Notes: generated by a model from the sequence alone, not told the origin. A stretch of 64,000 nt of DNA from Desulfuromonas soudanensis (GCF_001278055.1 NZ_CP010802.1:806001-870000), one strand, 5' to 3'. Numbered from the stretch's first letter, positions 43,718 through 53,271 are shown. Translations and numbers: made by a program.

Positions 43718-44935
43718 ATGTCCCAGCCGGAACTGCTCGTCCCCGCCGGGGATATGGAAAAACTCGAAACCGCCCTCGACTACGGCGCCGATGCCGTCTA
43801 TCTCGGCGGCGAGGGGTTCGGGCTCAGGGCCCTGGCCGGAAACTTCACCCTCGACGGCCTGGCCCGCGCCCGGGAATTGACCGCCGCCCAGGGGAAGAAG
43901 CTTTATCTGACCCTCAATGCCTATCTGCGCCCCGGGGACTTTGCGCCCCTGGCCGCCTACCTCGAAAAGCTGCGGGGGCTCGATCTCGACGCCTATATCG
44001 TCTCCGACCCCGGGGTCCTTGCCTTGGTGCGCGAAGTCGATCCGCAGCGGGAGATCCATCTCTCCACCCAGGCCAACACCACCAACGCCGGGGCCGCCCG
44101 TTTCTGGCAGGAGGCGGGCGTCAAACGGGTCAATCTGGCCAGAGAACTGACACTCGAGGAGATGGCGGCGGTGAGAGACGGCTGCGATGTGGAACTCGAA
44201 GTCTTCGTCCACGGCGCTCTCTGCGTTGCCTACTCGGGGCGCTGCCTCCTCTCTGCCGCTCTGGCCGGGCGCAGCGCCAACCAGGGGTTGTGCGCCCACC
44301 CCTGCCGCTGGGGATACGCCCTCATGGAAGAGACCCGTCCCGGGGAATTCTTTCCCGTCGAGGAGGACGGCCGGGGAACCTACATCCTCAATTCCAGGGA
44401 TCTCTGCCTGGTGGAGCACCTCCCCGAACTGCTGCGCGCCGGGGTGAACAGCCTGAAGATCGAGGGGCGGATGAAGAGCCGCTATTACGTGGCGGCGGTG
44501 ACCCGGGTTTACCGGGACGCCCTCGACCGCTATTTGACCGCTCCCGAAACCTGGCAGGTCGATCCCCGCTGGCGGGACGAGCTGGAAAAGATCAGCCACC
44601 GCCCCTACGACCGCGGCTTTCTCTTCGGCGGTCGCGATCCCCTGATCCACGCCGCCGATTCCCGTTATCTGCGGGCCCACGATTTTGTCGGCGTGGTGTT
44701 GGAGGCCGAGGGGGGCCAGGGTCTGGTGGCGGGTCGCAACCGCTTTTTCGCCGGGGAAACCCTCGAGCTCATCGGTCCCGAGATGCGCCAGATCTCCTTC
44801 GAGGTCGGGCCTCTGACCGGCCCGCAGGGGGAGACTTTGGCCGCCGGGCAGCCCAACGGCCGCATTGTCATGGCGCTGCCGCCGGATGCCCGCCCCGGCG
44901 ATCTGTTGCGGAGGGCGGTGAAGGCTGAAGGCTGA
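43718..44935 (+). CDS. U32 peptidase-family protein
   Basis: The 405-residue protein has ELLVPAGDMEKLETALDYGADAVYLGG, the family start (quoted in part: ELLVPAGDMEKLETAL), and the signature FVHGALCVAYSGRC with cysteines continuing SANQGLCAHPCRWGY. These cysteines bind an iron-sulfur cluster in relatives that hydroxylate tRNA (TrhP) or act in ubiquinone synthesis; protease activity is doubtful. ATG 43718 lies 7 bp after AGGGAGGA. Its last codons and stop fall inside a GAAGGCT heptad repeat. Confidence 0.87.
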   Translation: MSQPELLVPAGDMEKLETALDYGADAVYLGGEGFGLRALAGNFTLDGLARARELTAAQGKKLYLTLNAYLRPGDFAPLAAYLEKLRGLDLDAYIVSDPGVLALVREVDPQREIHLSTQANTTNAGAARFWQEAGVKRVNLARELTLEEMAAVRDGCDVELEVFVHGALCVAYSGRCLLSAALAGRSANQGLCAHPCRWGYALMEETRPGEFFPVEEDGRGTYILNSRDLCLVEHLPELLRAGVNSLKIEGRMKSRYYVAAVTRVYRDALDRYLTAPETWQVDPRWRDELEKISHRPYDRGFLFGGRDPLIHAADSRYLRAHDFVGVVLEAEGGQGLVAGRNRFFAGETLELIGPEMRQISFEVGPLTGPQGETLAAGQPNGRIVMALPPDARPGDLLRRAVKAEG

Positions 44936-44957
44936 AGGCTCACAGCTTCCAGCTTCC
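44920..44957. repeat. GAAGGCT heptad repeat overlapping gene end
   Basis: Three GAAGGCT units (44920-44940) followed by GCTTCCA-GCTTCC (44945-44957) in inverted sense. The stop codon of the U32 gene lies in the third unit. Confidence 0.75.
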
Positions 44958-44968
44958 GTCTGACAACC

Positions 44969-45634
44969 CTATGGGCAGGACCAGAGGCGGAGCATCTCCA
45001 CGTCGCAGCAGGTCAGAGAGCGGCCGTAGACGGCGCCGGTGTCGAGGCCGATCCGGGTCGCGGAGAGAAGAGGCTGCATCAGGGGGGTGTGGCCGAAGAC
45101 CACGGTTTTTCCCCAGTCGTAGTCCGAGTCGAGAAAGTCGTCGCGGATCCATAGCAGGTCCTCTTCCCGTTGCGCCTCGAGGGGAACCCCCGGACGGAGT
45201 CCGGCGTGGACGAAGATGAAGCGTTCGGTGGCGTAGGTCCGGGGGAGGGACCGGAAAAAATCGAGATGCCGACCGGGGACGCGGATCCCCCCCTCCTCCC
45301 GGTAGCTCTCCAGGGTGCTGGCGCCGCCGTTGGCCAGATAGAGATCCTGGTTGCGCCCGGCGAGAAAGTCGAGGAACATCGCCTCGTGGTTCCCCTTGAG
45401 GAAGACCGTCTGCGGAAAACGCTTTGCCAGGGCGAGGAGGGTGTCGATCACCCCTTTACTGTCCGGGCCCCGGTCGATATAATCGCCGAGAAATATCAGC
45501 CGGTCGGCTTCCGAGGGAACGACCCTCTCCAGTAACCCTTCGAGGCTGGTACGGCAGCCGTGGATGTCCCCCACCGCCAGGAGGCGCCCCCGGTTCCGGT
45601 CCTCTTCGGCAGCCATGGGCAGAGGATTGACCAT
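44969..45634 (-). CDS. Metallophosphoesterase (PrpA/ApaH-like serine/threonine phosphatase)
   Basis: The 221-residue protein has the PPP-family metal motifs GDIHG, GDYIDRG and GNHE, with VVFGHTPL later. These bind two metals and hydrolyse phosphoprotein or diadenosine polyphosphate substrates. ATG 45634 follows AAGGAG by 9 bp; a second in-frame ATG at 45616 is possible. It converges with the U32 gene. Confidence 0.87.
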   Translation of the reverse strand: MVNPLPMAAEEDRNRGRLLAVGDIHGCRTSLEGLLERVVPSEADRLIFLGDYIDRGPDSKGVIDTLLALAKRFPQTVFLKGNHEAMFLDFLAGRNQDLYLANGGASTLESYREEGGIRVPGRHLDFFRSLPRTYATERFIFVHAGLRPGVPLEAQREEDLLWIRDDFLDSDYDWGKTVVFGHTPLMQPLLSATRIGLDTGAVYGRSLTCCDVEMLRLWSCP

Positions 45635-45750
45635 GAATTTTGCTCCTTTGTCCCTATTTTACCCTTTCTGCCTGCATCCGGCGGCAGTTGGCATTATTAT
45701 CGCAGTCCTATAGATCCGTTGCCGATTTGCCAGAAACCAAAAAGATCCAC

Positions 45751-45826
45751 CACGGAGGCACAGAGACACAGAGTAAAGGCCAAATCAGGCATTGGGTTCC
45801 TGTCTCTGTGTCTCTGTGGTAAAAAA
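45751..45826. repeat. Octad palindromic repeat element
   Basis: Left units CACGGAGG, CACAGAGA, CACAGAGT (45751-45774); right units CTCTGTGT, CTCTGTGG (45804-45819). The arms are complementary around a 29-bp centre. Confidence 0.85.
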
Positions 45827-45906
45827 GCATTTTAACAGGATTTTAATGTCGTTGGCTGTTGTTCACCGTACCTATCTCTGATGGACCCTAACCAAGGAGG
45901 AATTTC

Positions 45907-46644
45907 ATGAAACGCATTGTCCTGACACTGCTGGTCACCCTGCTGGCGACCGGAACGGCCTTTGCTGCCAAGTACGACCTCAAGTTCGCCACCGATTTCG
46001 CCAACGACCAGTTCAAGAGCTTTGCCCGCGAGGCGGGGGCGATGGCCGCCTACCGCGGTGTCGCTCCGGCCGAGCCCCAGGGGATCACCGGCTTCGACAT
46101 CGGCGTCGAGGCCAGCTTCGTCGACATCGATTCGAGTGTCTGGAACGAGGTCCTCACTGAGACCAACGATCCCCCGAGCTACCTGGTCGTCCCGCGACTT
46201 CACGTCCGCAAGGGACTCCCCTTCAACATCGACGTCGGCGCCATGTACGCCCAGGTCCCCGACAGCAACATCGCCCTCTGGGGCGGCGAGCTGCAGGTGG
46301 CGCTCCTCGAAGGGGGCGCGGCGACCCCGGCCCTGGCCCTGCGCGGCAGCTACAGCTCCCTGGAAGGGGTCGACGATCTCGACCTTCAGACCTACGCCGC
46401 CGATGCCGTCCTGTCCAAGGGTTTCCTGATGTTCACCCCCTATATCGGTGCCGGCGTGGTGCAGATCGAGGCCGAATATACCGGCAACAATGCGACGCTG
46501 CAGGCCAACCTGCAGGACCAGAGCCTCACCGAGGCGCGCTATTTCGCCGGCGTCCAGGCCTCCCTGGCCCTGCTGCGCCTCACCGGCGAGGTCGAGTACC
46601 TGGAGCGCCCCATCTACACCGTCAAGGTCAGCCTCGGCTGGTAA
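45907..46644 (+). CDS. Outer-membrane beta-barrel protein
   Basis: The 245-residue protein has a Sec signal ending TAFAA and alternating-pattern strands (FDIGVEASFVDID, PFNIDVGAMYAQV, YFAGVQASLALL), ending in VKVSLGW with a terminal aromatic residue, the usual barrel carboxy-terminus. An eight-strand barrel is likely. Function unknown; it resembles YfaZ-like proteins only generally. AAGGAGG lies upstream and a strong terminator follows, so it is probably monocistronic. Confidence 0.77.
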   Translation: MKRIVLTLLVTLLATGTAFAAKYDLKFATDFANDQFKSFAREAGAMAAYRGVAPAEPQGITGFDIGVEASFVDIDSSVWNEVLTETNDPPSYLVVPRLHVRKGLPFNIDVGAMYAQVPDSNIALWGGELQVALLEGGAATPALALRGSYSSLEGVDDLDLQTYAADAVLSKGFLMFTPYIGAGVVQIEAEYTGNNATLQANLQDQSLTEARYFAGVQASLALLRLTGEVEYLERPIYTVKVSLGW

Positions 46645-46668
46645 TCACCGCTGCGACCTCTTCTCCCG

Positions 46669-46704
46669 GTGCGGCAGGGCCAGAGGCCCTGCCGCACTTT
46701 TTTT
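46669..46704 (+). terminator. Strong rho-independent terminator
   Basis: GTGCGGCAGGGCC and GGCCCTGCCGCAC form a 13-bp stem with a 3-nt loop, then seven T residues. Confidence 0.92.
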
Positions 46705-46911
46705 GCCCGCCGCTCTTCCGGCACACCCCGACGAGCAAGCCGGCCCCGCTCCGGGGCGGCGACGGGGTTTTGGGGTGAGGGCGGGGGGGCGGTGATTTTT
46801 TTTAGGACTTTCCCTTCAGGGTGAAGTAAAATGCCGCCTCCGGGAATTCACCCGGCGGCGGCCGCATTTCCGAGAGTCGCTTCCTACATGCTGAAATGGA
46901 GATCTACACAC

Positions 46912-47538
46912 ATGCAACAGGGGAACTTCTTGCTCACCGTCCGCAAGATGCGCACCAAGGCGATGAAAGTGGCCGGCGTCGGGGCCATCCTGGCGCTCCT
47001 CTTCACCAGCCCCCTTTGGCCGATGGACTCGCTTGCCTACCTGGTTTTCCAGTCCGTCGGTTATCTGCTGGTGGTCATCGGCGCTCTCGGGCGGCTCTGG
47101 TGCATCTTTTACATCGCCGGGCGCAAATGCCGGGAACTGGTCACCGCCGGACCCTACGCCATGTGCCGCAACCCTCTCTACCTCTTCAGCTTCGCCATCG
47201 GGCTCGGGGCGACGATGATCTTTCAGAATCTGATCGTTCTGATCCTCTTCATCGTCTTCTTCATCGTCTTTCACACCGCGGCGGTGACCGTCGAAGAGGG
47301 GGATCTCGGGGCGGCCTTCGGCGAGGATTTCAAAAATTACTGCCAGCATGTGCCGCGCTTCTTCCCCAAGGTCTGGAACCTCTCCGGCAGCATCAGGGAG
47401 GTCCCGTCGGTGTCGGCCAGTACCCGTCACGTTTTCCGGGGGCTCCTCGATACCATCCTCTTTTTGCTCATTCCGGTCTTCGCCCAATTCTTCCTGCTCC
47501 TCTATCAGAGAGGGATCCTTCCGCTGACGGGGAACTGA
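46912..47538 (+). CDS. Isoprenylcysteine carboxyl methyltransferase-like membrane protein
   Basis: A 208-residue protein with five or so membrane spans. The ICMT-family signature is present: TAGPYAMCRNPLYLFSF, then EEGDLGAAFGEDFKNY and HVPRFFP. Bacterial relatives methylate small or lipid substrates at the membrane with SAM. Start is uncertain: ATG 46912 has GGAG 10 bp upstream; ATG 46888 or 46831 are possible. It begins a plus-strand run with a lipid kinase and Nudix genes. Confidence 0.78.
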   Translation: MQQGNFLLTVRKMRTKAMKVAGVGAILALLFTSPLWPMDSLAYLVFQSVGYLLVVIGALGRLWCIFYIAGRKCRELVTAGPYAMCRNPLYLFSFAIGLGATMIFQNLIVLILFIVFFIVFHTAAVTVEEGDLGAAFGEDFKNYCQHVPRFFPKVWNLSGSIREVPSVSASTRHVFRGLLDTILFLLIPVFAQFFLLLYQRGILPLTGN

Positions 47539-47626
47539 CCCGGACCCCGGAGCGATCCCTTTCCGGTCTGCCGCTTCTTCGCGGGGTGCCAAAGCGCCCC
47601 GCATGCTTTTCTGGAGCCTTCCGCTG

Positions 47627-48526
47627 ATGACTGACCCCAGAAAGACACTCAAGCTGATCGCCAACCCGGTGGCCGGCGGCGACGCTCGCCTCCGTATCGA
47701 GGAAGCCCGGAAGTTCTTCGAGGAGGCCGGGTATGTCGTCGATCTGACCCTCACGGAGAAGCGGGGAGACGCCCGCCTTGCCGCCGCCGCGGCCCGCACC
47801 GGCGACTTTGAGCGGCTCGTCGTCGCCGGCGGCGACGGCACCCTCAACGAAGCGATCAACGGCCTGGCTCCCAGCACCCTCCCCCTGGCTTTTCTCCCCC
47901 TGGGGACCACCAACGTTCTGGCTCTGGAGGCGGGGATTCCGAAGGGCCTGGCAGACGCCTGCCGCCTCGCTCTGGCGGGGACACCGACTCCGGTGGCTCT
48001 CGGTCGGGCGGGGGAGGCGCGCTTTCTGCTCATGGCCGGGATCGGTTTCGATGCCGAGGTGGTGGCCCGGGTCAGCACGACCCTCAAGCGCCGGGTCGGC
48101 AAACTGGCGTATGCCGTCAGCGCCCTTTTGACTCTGCTGCGTCATCCCCCGGCGCCGATGGAACTTTGTCTCGACGACGGCCGTTGCCGGACCGGGTATG
48201 GAGCCATCATCGGCAATGGCCGCCTCTACGGCGGACGCTTCTCCATCACCCGCGACGCCTCCCTGCAGGAGCCCTCCCTCGACGTCTGTCTCTTCTGCCG
48301 CCCCGGTCGACTCCCCCTGCTGAGGAGCGCCCTGCGCGTGGGTCTCGGCCGCCCCCTGAGAGCGCCCGATGTCGCCCTGTTCAAGACGACCGCCCTTACC
48401 CTGAGGGGAGAGGGGGTCGCGGTGCAGATCGACGGCGACAGCCACGGTGGCCTCCCCATGAACTTCAGTGTGACGGCCGGAGAACTCCTCCTGGTTCTCC
48501 CCCCTGCCTCAGGAGAGGTCGCATGA
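47627..48526 (+). CDS. Diacylglycerol kinase-family lipid kinase (YegS/BmrU-like)
   Basis: The 299-residue protein has LIANPVAGG, the GGDGT motif in VAGGDGTLNEAI, and PLGTTNVLA, the nucleotide-binding signatures of the DAGK catalytic family; GNGRLYGGRFSITRDA is the second-domain hallmark. It phosphorylates a lipid or long-chain base. Its stop overlaps the next start (ATGA). Confidence 0.87.
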   Translation: MTDPRKTLKLIANPVAGGDARLRIEEARKFFEEAGYVVDLTLTEKRGDARLAAAAARTGDFERLVVAGGDGTLNEAINGLAPSTLPLAFLPLGTTNVLALEAGIPKGLADACRLALAGTPTPVALGRAGEARFLLMAGIGFDAEVVARVSTTLKRRVGKLAYAVSALLTLLRHPPAPMELCLDDGRCRTGYGAIIGNGRLYGGRFSITRDASLQEPSLDVCLFCRPGRLPLLRSALRVGLGRPLRAPDVALFKTTALTLRGEGVAVQIDGDSHGGLPMNFSVTAGELLLVLPPASGEVA

Positions 48527-49035
48527 GCCATCGTCCCCTCTTCAGCGGCCGGATCGTCACCCTGGATATTGAGGAGCACAGGCTCCCCGACGGCCGCCGC
48601 GCCCCCTTCGAGATCGTGCGCCATCCCGGAGGCGCGGCGGTTCTCCCTCTTCTTGATGACGGCCGGGTGGTGCTGATCCGCCAGTTTCGTCCCGCCATCG
48701 GCGCCATGGTCCTGGAAATCCCCGCCGGACGTCTCGAGGTCGGCGAGGCGGCCGAGGAGTGCGCCCGTCGCGAGCTCGCCGAGGAAGTCGGCTACCGTGC
48801 CGGGCGCCTGGAAAAACTCGGGGAGATGCTCAGCTCCGTCGGTTTCTGCGACGAGCGGATTTATCTCTTCCTCGGCTGCGACCTCGAAGCCGTCCCTGCC
48901 GCGCCGGAGCCCGACGAGTTCATCGAGGTTCTTACCCTCTCCCTGGAGGAGGCCCTGGCCGCCCTGCATTCCGGAGAGATCGCCGACGGCAAGACCCAGC
49001 TCGCCCTCCTGCTGGCCCGGGAGCGCCTCGCCTGA
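48523..49035 (+). CDS. Nudix hydrolase, ADP-ribose pyrophosphatase-like
   Basis: The 170-residue protein has a perfect Nudix box, GRLEVGEAAEECARRELAEE followed by VG (GX5EX7REUXEEXGU), and IRQFRPAIGAMVLEIPAG just before it, typical of ADP-ribose pyrophosphatases. It would hydrolyse ADP-ribose or similar sugar nucleotides. It starts inside the lipid-kinase stop, so it is coupled. Confidence 0.9.
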   Translation: MSHRPLFSGRIVTLDIEEHRLPDGRRAPFEIVRHPGGAAVLPLLDDGRVVLIRQFRPAIGAMVLEIPAGRLEVGEAAEECARRELAEEVGYRAGRLEKLGEMLSSVGFCDERIYLFLGCDLEAVPAAPEPDEFIEVLTLSLEEALAALHSGEIADGKTQLALLLARERLA

Positions 49036-49070
49036 TTTCCCTCCTCCCTCCCCATTCAACGGTAAAGACC

Positions 49071-49952
49071 ATGACTCCGCTCCCCGATTTCTATCCCTCC
49101 CCCCTTCATCTCCCCTTCAACAGCACGGCCCTGCAGCGGGACTTCGTCCTCGCTCCCCCCGACGCCGACCCTGGCGGTCCCGGCTTCTCGGTCCTGCTGC
49201 GCGGCGGCGACCTGCTGGTCGAGCCGGCCGGAGGGGGGTATCGCCTCCCCTCCGGCCCTTTTCCTTTGGGAGCCGGCGAAGGGGAGATCGCCCCCCTCTA
49301 TCTCGGCCTCTGGCAGGGGCGCCCCTGCCGGGCTCTCTCCTGGCCCAGGGACCGGGAGGTTCCTTCGGGGCTGGTGGCCGAGAGCCTCCTGGCCGCCGAG
49401 CCGCAGCTCTCCATCGAGCTCCTGTCCCTCGGCGGAACGGCGGGGCAGATTCTTCACTGGGAGAAAAACAGCGTCTGCTGCTCCCGCTGCGGTTTCGCGA
49501 CGCTCCCCGTCCCCGGAGAATGGGGGAAGAAGTGCTCCGGCTGCGGCTATGCCCATTATCCCCACATCCACCCCTGTGTGATCGTTCTGGTGCGCCGCGG
49601 CAAGGAGCTCCTGTTGACGCGCAAGGCCGAATGGCCTCCCGGGCGTTACAGTCTGGTGGCCGGCTTTGTCGATTTCGGCGAGTGCTTCGAGGAGGCGGTG
49701 GTGCGGGAGGTGCGGGAGGAGACGGGGATTGAGGTGCGGGATGTGCGTTATCTCGGCTCCCAGTGCTGGCCCTTCCCCAGCCAAGTGATGGCGGGGTTCG
49801 TCGCCGATTATGCCGGAGGGGAGGTGGTGGTGGAGGAAAAAGAGCTGGAGGACGTCCGCTGGTTTTCGCCGGAGGCCCTCCCGCAGCTCCCGCCGCGGCG
49901 CAGCATCGCCCGCTATATCATCGACAGGGCACTTGCGGGGGATTGGACTTAA
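49071..49952 (+). CDS. nudC: NADH pyrophosphatase NudC-like (RNA decapping)
   Basis: The 293-residue protein has a zinc ribbon (CSRCGFAT, CSGCGYAHYP), a Nudix box (GFVDFGECFEEAVVREVREE then TG) and the NudC-specific motif, here SQCWPFPSQ where the consensus is SQPWPFPxS. NudC cleaves NAD(H) and removes NAD caps from RNA. The Pro-to-Cys change in the specificity motif is unusual. Start ATG 49071. Confidence 0.88.
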   Translation: MTPLPDFYPSPLHLPFNSTALQRDFVLAPPDADPGGPGFSVLLRGGDLLVEPAGGGYRLPSGPFPLGAGEGEIAPLYLGLWQGRPCRALSWPRDREVPSGLVAESLLAAEPQLSIELLSLGGTAGQILHWEKNSVCCSRCGFATLPVPGEWGKKCSGCGYAHYPHIHPCVIVLVRRGKELLLTRKAEWPPGRYSLVAGFVDFGECFEEAVVREVREETGIEVRDVRYLGSQCWPFPSQVMAGFVADYAGGEVVVEEKELEDVRWFSPEALPQLPPRRSIARYIIDRALAGDWT

Positions 49953-49979
49953 ACAAAAAATTCAACGTCTTTAACGACC

Positions 49980-50014
49980 CTTCTCCGCGTCTTTGCGTCT
50001 CTGCGTTAAAAGCT
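49980..50014. repeat. Half octad repeat arm
   Basis: CTCCGCGTCTTTGCGTCTCTGCGT-type units (CTTTGCGT, CTCTGCGT) without an opposite arm. Between this and the insertion sequence lie a minus-strand terminator and an orphan start region. Confidence 0.6.
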
Positions 50015-50037
50015 TTTTCAACTTTGCACTTTCCTGA

Positions 50038-50068
50038 CAAAAAAAACCCCGGGTGGGGAACCCGGGGG
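50038..50068 (-). terminator. Minus-strand terminator
   Basis: CCCCGGGT and ACCCGGGG form the stem; the T-tract is the A run at 50038-50046 read on the minus strand. No T-run is present on the plus strand. It could once have served ald, before the insertion sequence separated them. Confidence 0.6.
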
Positions 50069-50104
50069 GCCGCTAAAATATCTCTTTTCGGGGATCAGCC
50101 GACT

Positions 50105-50178
50105 CTGGAGGAGGTTTTATGGCTAAAGAAGAGATATTGCGAAAAGCAGAATACGGAACACAGAAAACAGAATATAGA
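50105..50178 (+). pseudogene. Orphan ribosome-binding site and gene start, truncated by repeat
   Basis: GGAGGAGG (about 50107-50114) precedes ATG 50119, which begins MAKEEILRKAEYGTQK and then enters the heptad element, ending in the insertion sequence. The codons up to KA look like a real gene start; the rest is repeat. No parent family can be assigned from ten residues. Confidence 0.35.
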
Positions 50179-50179
50179 A

Positions 50180-51504
50180 CACTACTGTCCGGTTAACTTT
50201 GAATGTACGTCGATAACCTACTGAAAATTATAGTACTTTGGCTCAACTGTTCTTTTCTCGATTTGAAATCGCTTCACCCCGCCCGCGAGTGATATCTTCC
50301 TGACACTTCAGGAGGGCATCCATGAACGCTGGCCAGACCGTTTTCAGACAGCTACTTCAGTTTCTCCCGCGTCACGAGTTCAACCTCTGTGCCCGACGGT
50401 ATCGCGGCGAGTACCGGGCCAAAAGCTTTACTGCATTTGACCAGTTCCTGTGCCTGGCTTATGCCCAGCTATCGGGTCGCGAGAGCTTGAGGGATATCGA
50501 AACGTGCCTGAACTCTCATCGGGAGAAGCTCTACCACATCGGATTTCGTGGCGCTGTCTCCCGCTCCACCCTTGCCGACGCCAACGAGCGCCGGGATTGG
50601 CGCATTTTTCAGGATTTCGGCCAAGTCCTGATCGGCATGGCACAGCAGCTGTACCGGGATGAGCCCTTGGCCATCGAGTTGAAGCAGCCACTGTTCGCCT
50701 TTGACTCGACGACCATTGACCTCTGCCTCACCCTGTTTCCGTGGGCCGAGTTTCGCACGACCAAGGCAGCGGTCAAGATGCACACGCTCATTGACTTGCG
50801 CGGCATCATCCCCACGTTTGTGGCCGTGACAACCGGCAAAGTACATGACGTCAAGATGCTTGACGAAATGCCCGTCACCGAAGAGGCCATCTACACGATG
50901 GACCGCGGCTACGTAGATTTTGCCCGGCTCTATGCCATTCACCGACAGGGCGCCTTCTTCGTGGTGCGGGCCAAGGACAACCTACGCTACCAGCGGTTGT
51001 ACTCTTTGCCCAAGGACAAGGAGGCCGGCGTCCGAGCCGACCAAGTGATTGCCTTGGTCACCCAGAAATCGAAAAAGGGTTACCCGGAGAGATTGCGCCG
51101 GGTCAGTTATGTTGATAAAGAGCGAAACAAGCGGCTTGTATTCCTCACCAACCACTTTGAAATTGGAGCCACAACGGTTGCAGACATCTATAAACAGCGC
51201 TGGCAAGTGGAGCTATTCTTCAAGTGGATCAAACAGCATCTACGAATAAAAGCGTTCTACGGGACTTCTATCAATGCGGTCAAGAGCCAGATATGGGTAG
51301 CTCTTTGCATATATCTACTTGTGGCGATCGCTAAAAGGCAGCTTAGCATCAAATGTACTCTCTACACTTTTTTGCAGATCCTGGAGGTCAATCTGTTCGA
51401 GAAAAAGCCCATTTCATCGTTGGTTGCGGAAGCGCTCAAGCAGATTCCAGACACCCAAGATTATAACCAGCTGAATTTATTCGGCTATTAACCGGACAGT
51501 AGTG
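50180..51504. mobile_element. IS4-family insertion sequence, complete
   Basis: 1325 bp bounded by perfect 17-bp terminal inverted repeats (CACTACTGTCCGGTTAA at 50180-50196 and its complement at 51488-51504). The 9-bp sequence AATATAGAA is directly repeated outside both ends (50171-50179 and 51505-51513), a clean target duplication. It carries one transposase. Perfect ends suggest recent movement. Confidence 0.92.
50322..51491 (+). CDS. IS4-family DDE transposase
   Basis: The 389-residue protein has an amino-terminal DUF4372-like region (QLLQFLPRHEFNLCARRY), FAFDSTTIDLCL with the first catalytic aspartate, TMDRGYVDFARL with the second, and YKQRWQVELFFKWIK, the exact Y(2)R(3)E(6)K signature holding the catalytic glutamate. 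It should be active: no frameshift or stop is seen. Its end overlaps the right inverted repeat by 4 bp. Confidence 0.95.
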   Translation: MNAGQTVFRQLLQFLPRHEFNLCARRYRGEYRAKSFTAFDQFLCLAYAQLSGRESLRDIETCLNSHREKLYHIGFRGAVSRSTLADANERRDWRIFQDFGQVLIGMAQQLYRDEPLAIELKQPLFAFDSTTIDLCLTLFPWAEFRTTKAAVKMHTLIDLRGIIPTFVAVTTGKVHDVKMLDEMPVTEEAIYTMDRGYVDFARLYAIHRQGAFFVVRAKDNLRYQRLYSLPKDKEAGVRADQVIALVTQKSKKGYPERLRRVSYVDKERNKRLVFLTNHFEIGATTVADIYKQRWQVELFFKWIKQHLRIKAFYGTSINAVKSQIWVALCIYLLVAIAKRQLSIKCTLYTFLQILEVNLFEKKPISSLVAEALKQIPDTQDYNQLNLFGY

Positions 51505-51646
51505 AATATAGAATATAGAAGTTTGAAGTTAGATCCTCTGGCAAAATCGAGAGGTGAGTGGAACCTCCTTCGGCAATTTGCGGAGGGCAGGAGACCGGCA
51601 GTGCTTTTCTTCTTAATTCTATATTCTGTATTCTACATTCCTCATT

Positions 51647-52756
<1,110 letters not shown>

Positions 52757-52863
52757 TTTAATCCCACTAAATAATGTTTAGGCAAAATATCGTTTCGGAT
52801 CTTGCCCGTCAAGGAAAAACAGCGGGCCGGACCGACTCTCCCTCTCCGCCTTTCGGAGCGAAC

Positions 52864-53112
52864 ATGGATTCACCGCTGAGCAAACGCTACTACCGGCTCT
52901 CCCGCGCATCGATTGGTTATCTGCGCTTCATACTCGAAAGCTACGACGGACTCCTCTTTGCCCGCACCCTCGATTCCGTCGGCGCCCTGGTGGAAATCGC
53001 CTACCCCCCCTCCCGCGCCGTCGATGCTGAAGCCCTGCTGACGGCTCTGTCCGCCGAAATCCCCCTCCTCGAAGTCCCGCCGCCCCCGGCGGAGGATTAC
53101 CGCCCGCTCTGA
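52864..53112 (+). CDS. Small DUF4911-like protein
   Basis: An 82-residue protein (MDSPLSKRYYRLSRASIGYLRFILESYDGL in part) with YYRLSRASIGYLRFILE and PPSRAVDAEALLTALSAEI. It resembles DUF4911, small proteins found in Desulfuromonadia; function unknown. ATG 52864 is preferred to the earlier 52774, whose extra residues overlap the divergent ald promoter. Confidence 0.65.
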   Translation: MDSPLSKRYYRLSRASIGYLRFILESYDGLLFARTLDSVGALVEIAYPPSRAVDAEALLTALSAEIPLLEVPPPPAEDYRPL

Positions 53113-53217
53113 TCTCATCCCGGTCCGAAATTGCCACCAAGAGAAGGCCTTTATCTGCGTACAATAATCCTGATTTTTCTCTGGTTGAGAATTGGGCCTG
53201 ATCAGGTATGGATTTGT

Positions 53218-53248
53218 GTTTTTTCTCTGTGTCTCCGTGTCTCTGTGG
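53218..53248. repeat. Single octad repeat arm
   Basis: CTCTGTGT-CTCCGTGT-CTCTGTGG lies in the DUF4911-osmC spacer with only a weak opposite arm (CCACCAAGAG near 53136). It belongs to the dispersed 8-bp family. Confidence 0.65.
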
Positions 53249-53271
53249 TGAATGCCCCTGCTTTCTGCCCC

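Larger units (their letters stand above)
50149..51640. repeat. Heptad inverted-repeat element, copy 4, split by the insertion sequence
   Basis: Left units GAATACG, GAACACA, GAAAACA, GAATATA (50149-50176) and right units TTCTATA, TTCTGTA, TTCTACA (51617-51637) flank the insertion. Without the insertion and one target copy the element is about 158 bp. Confidence 0.8.
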
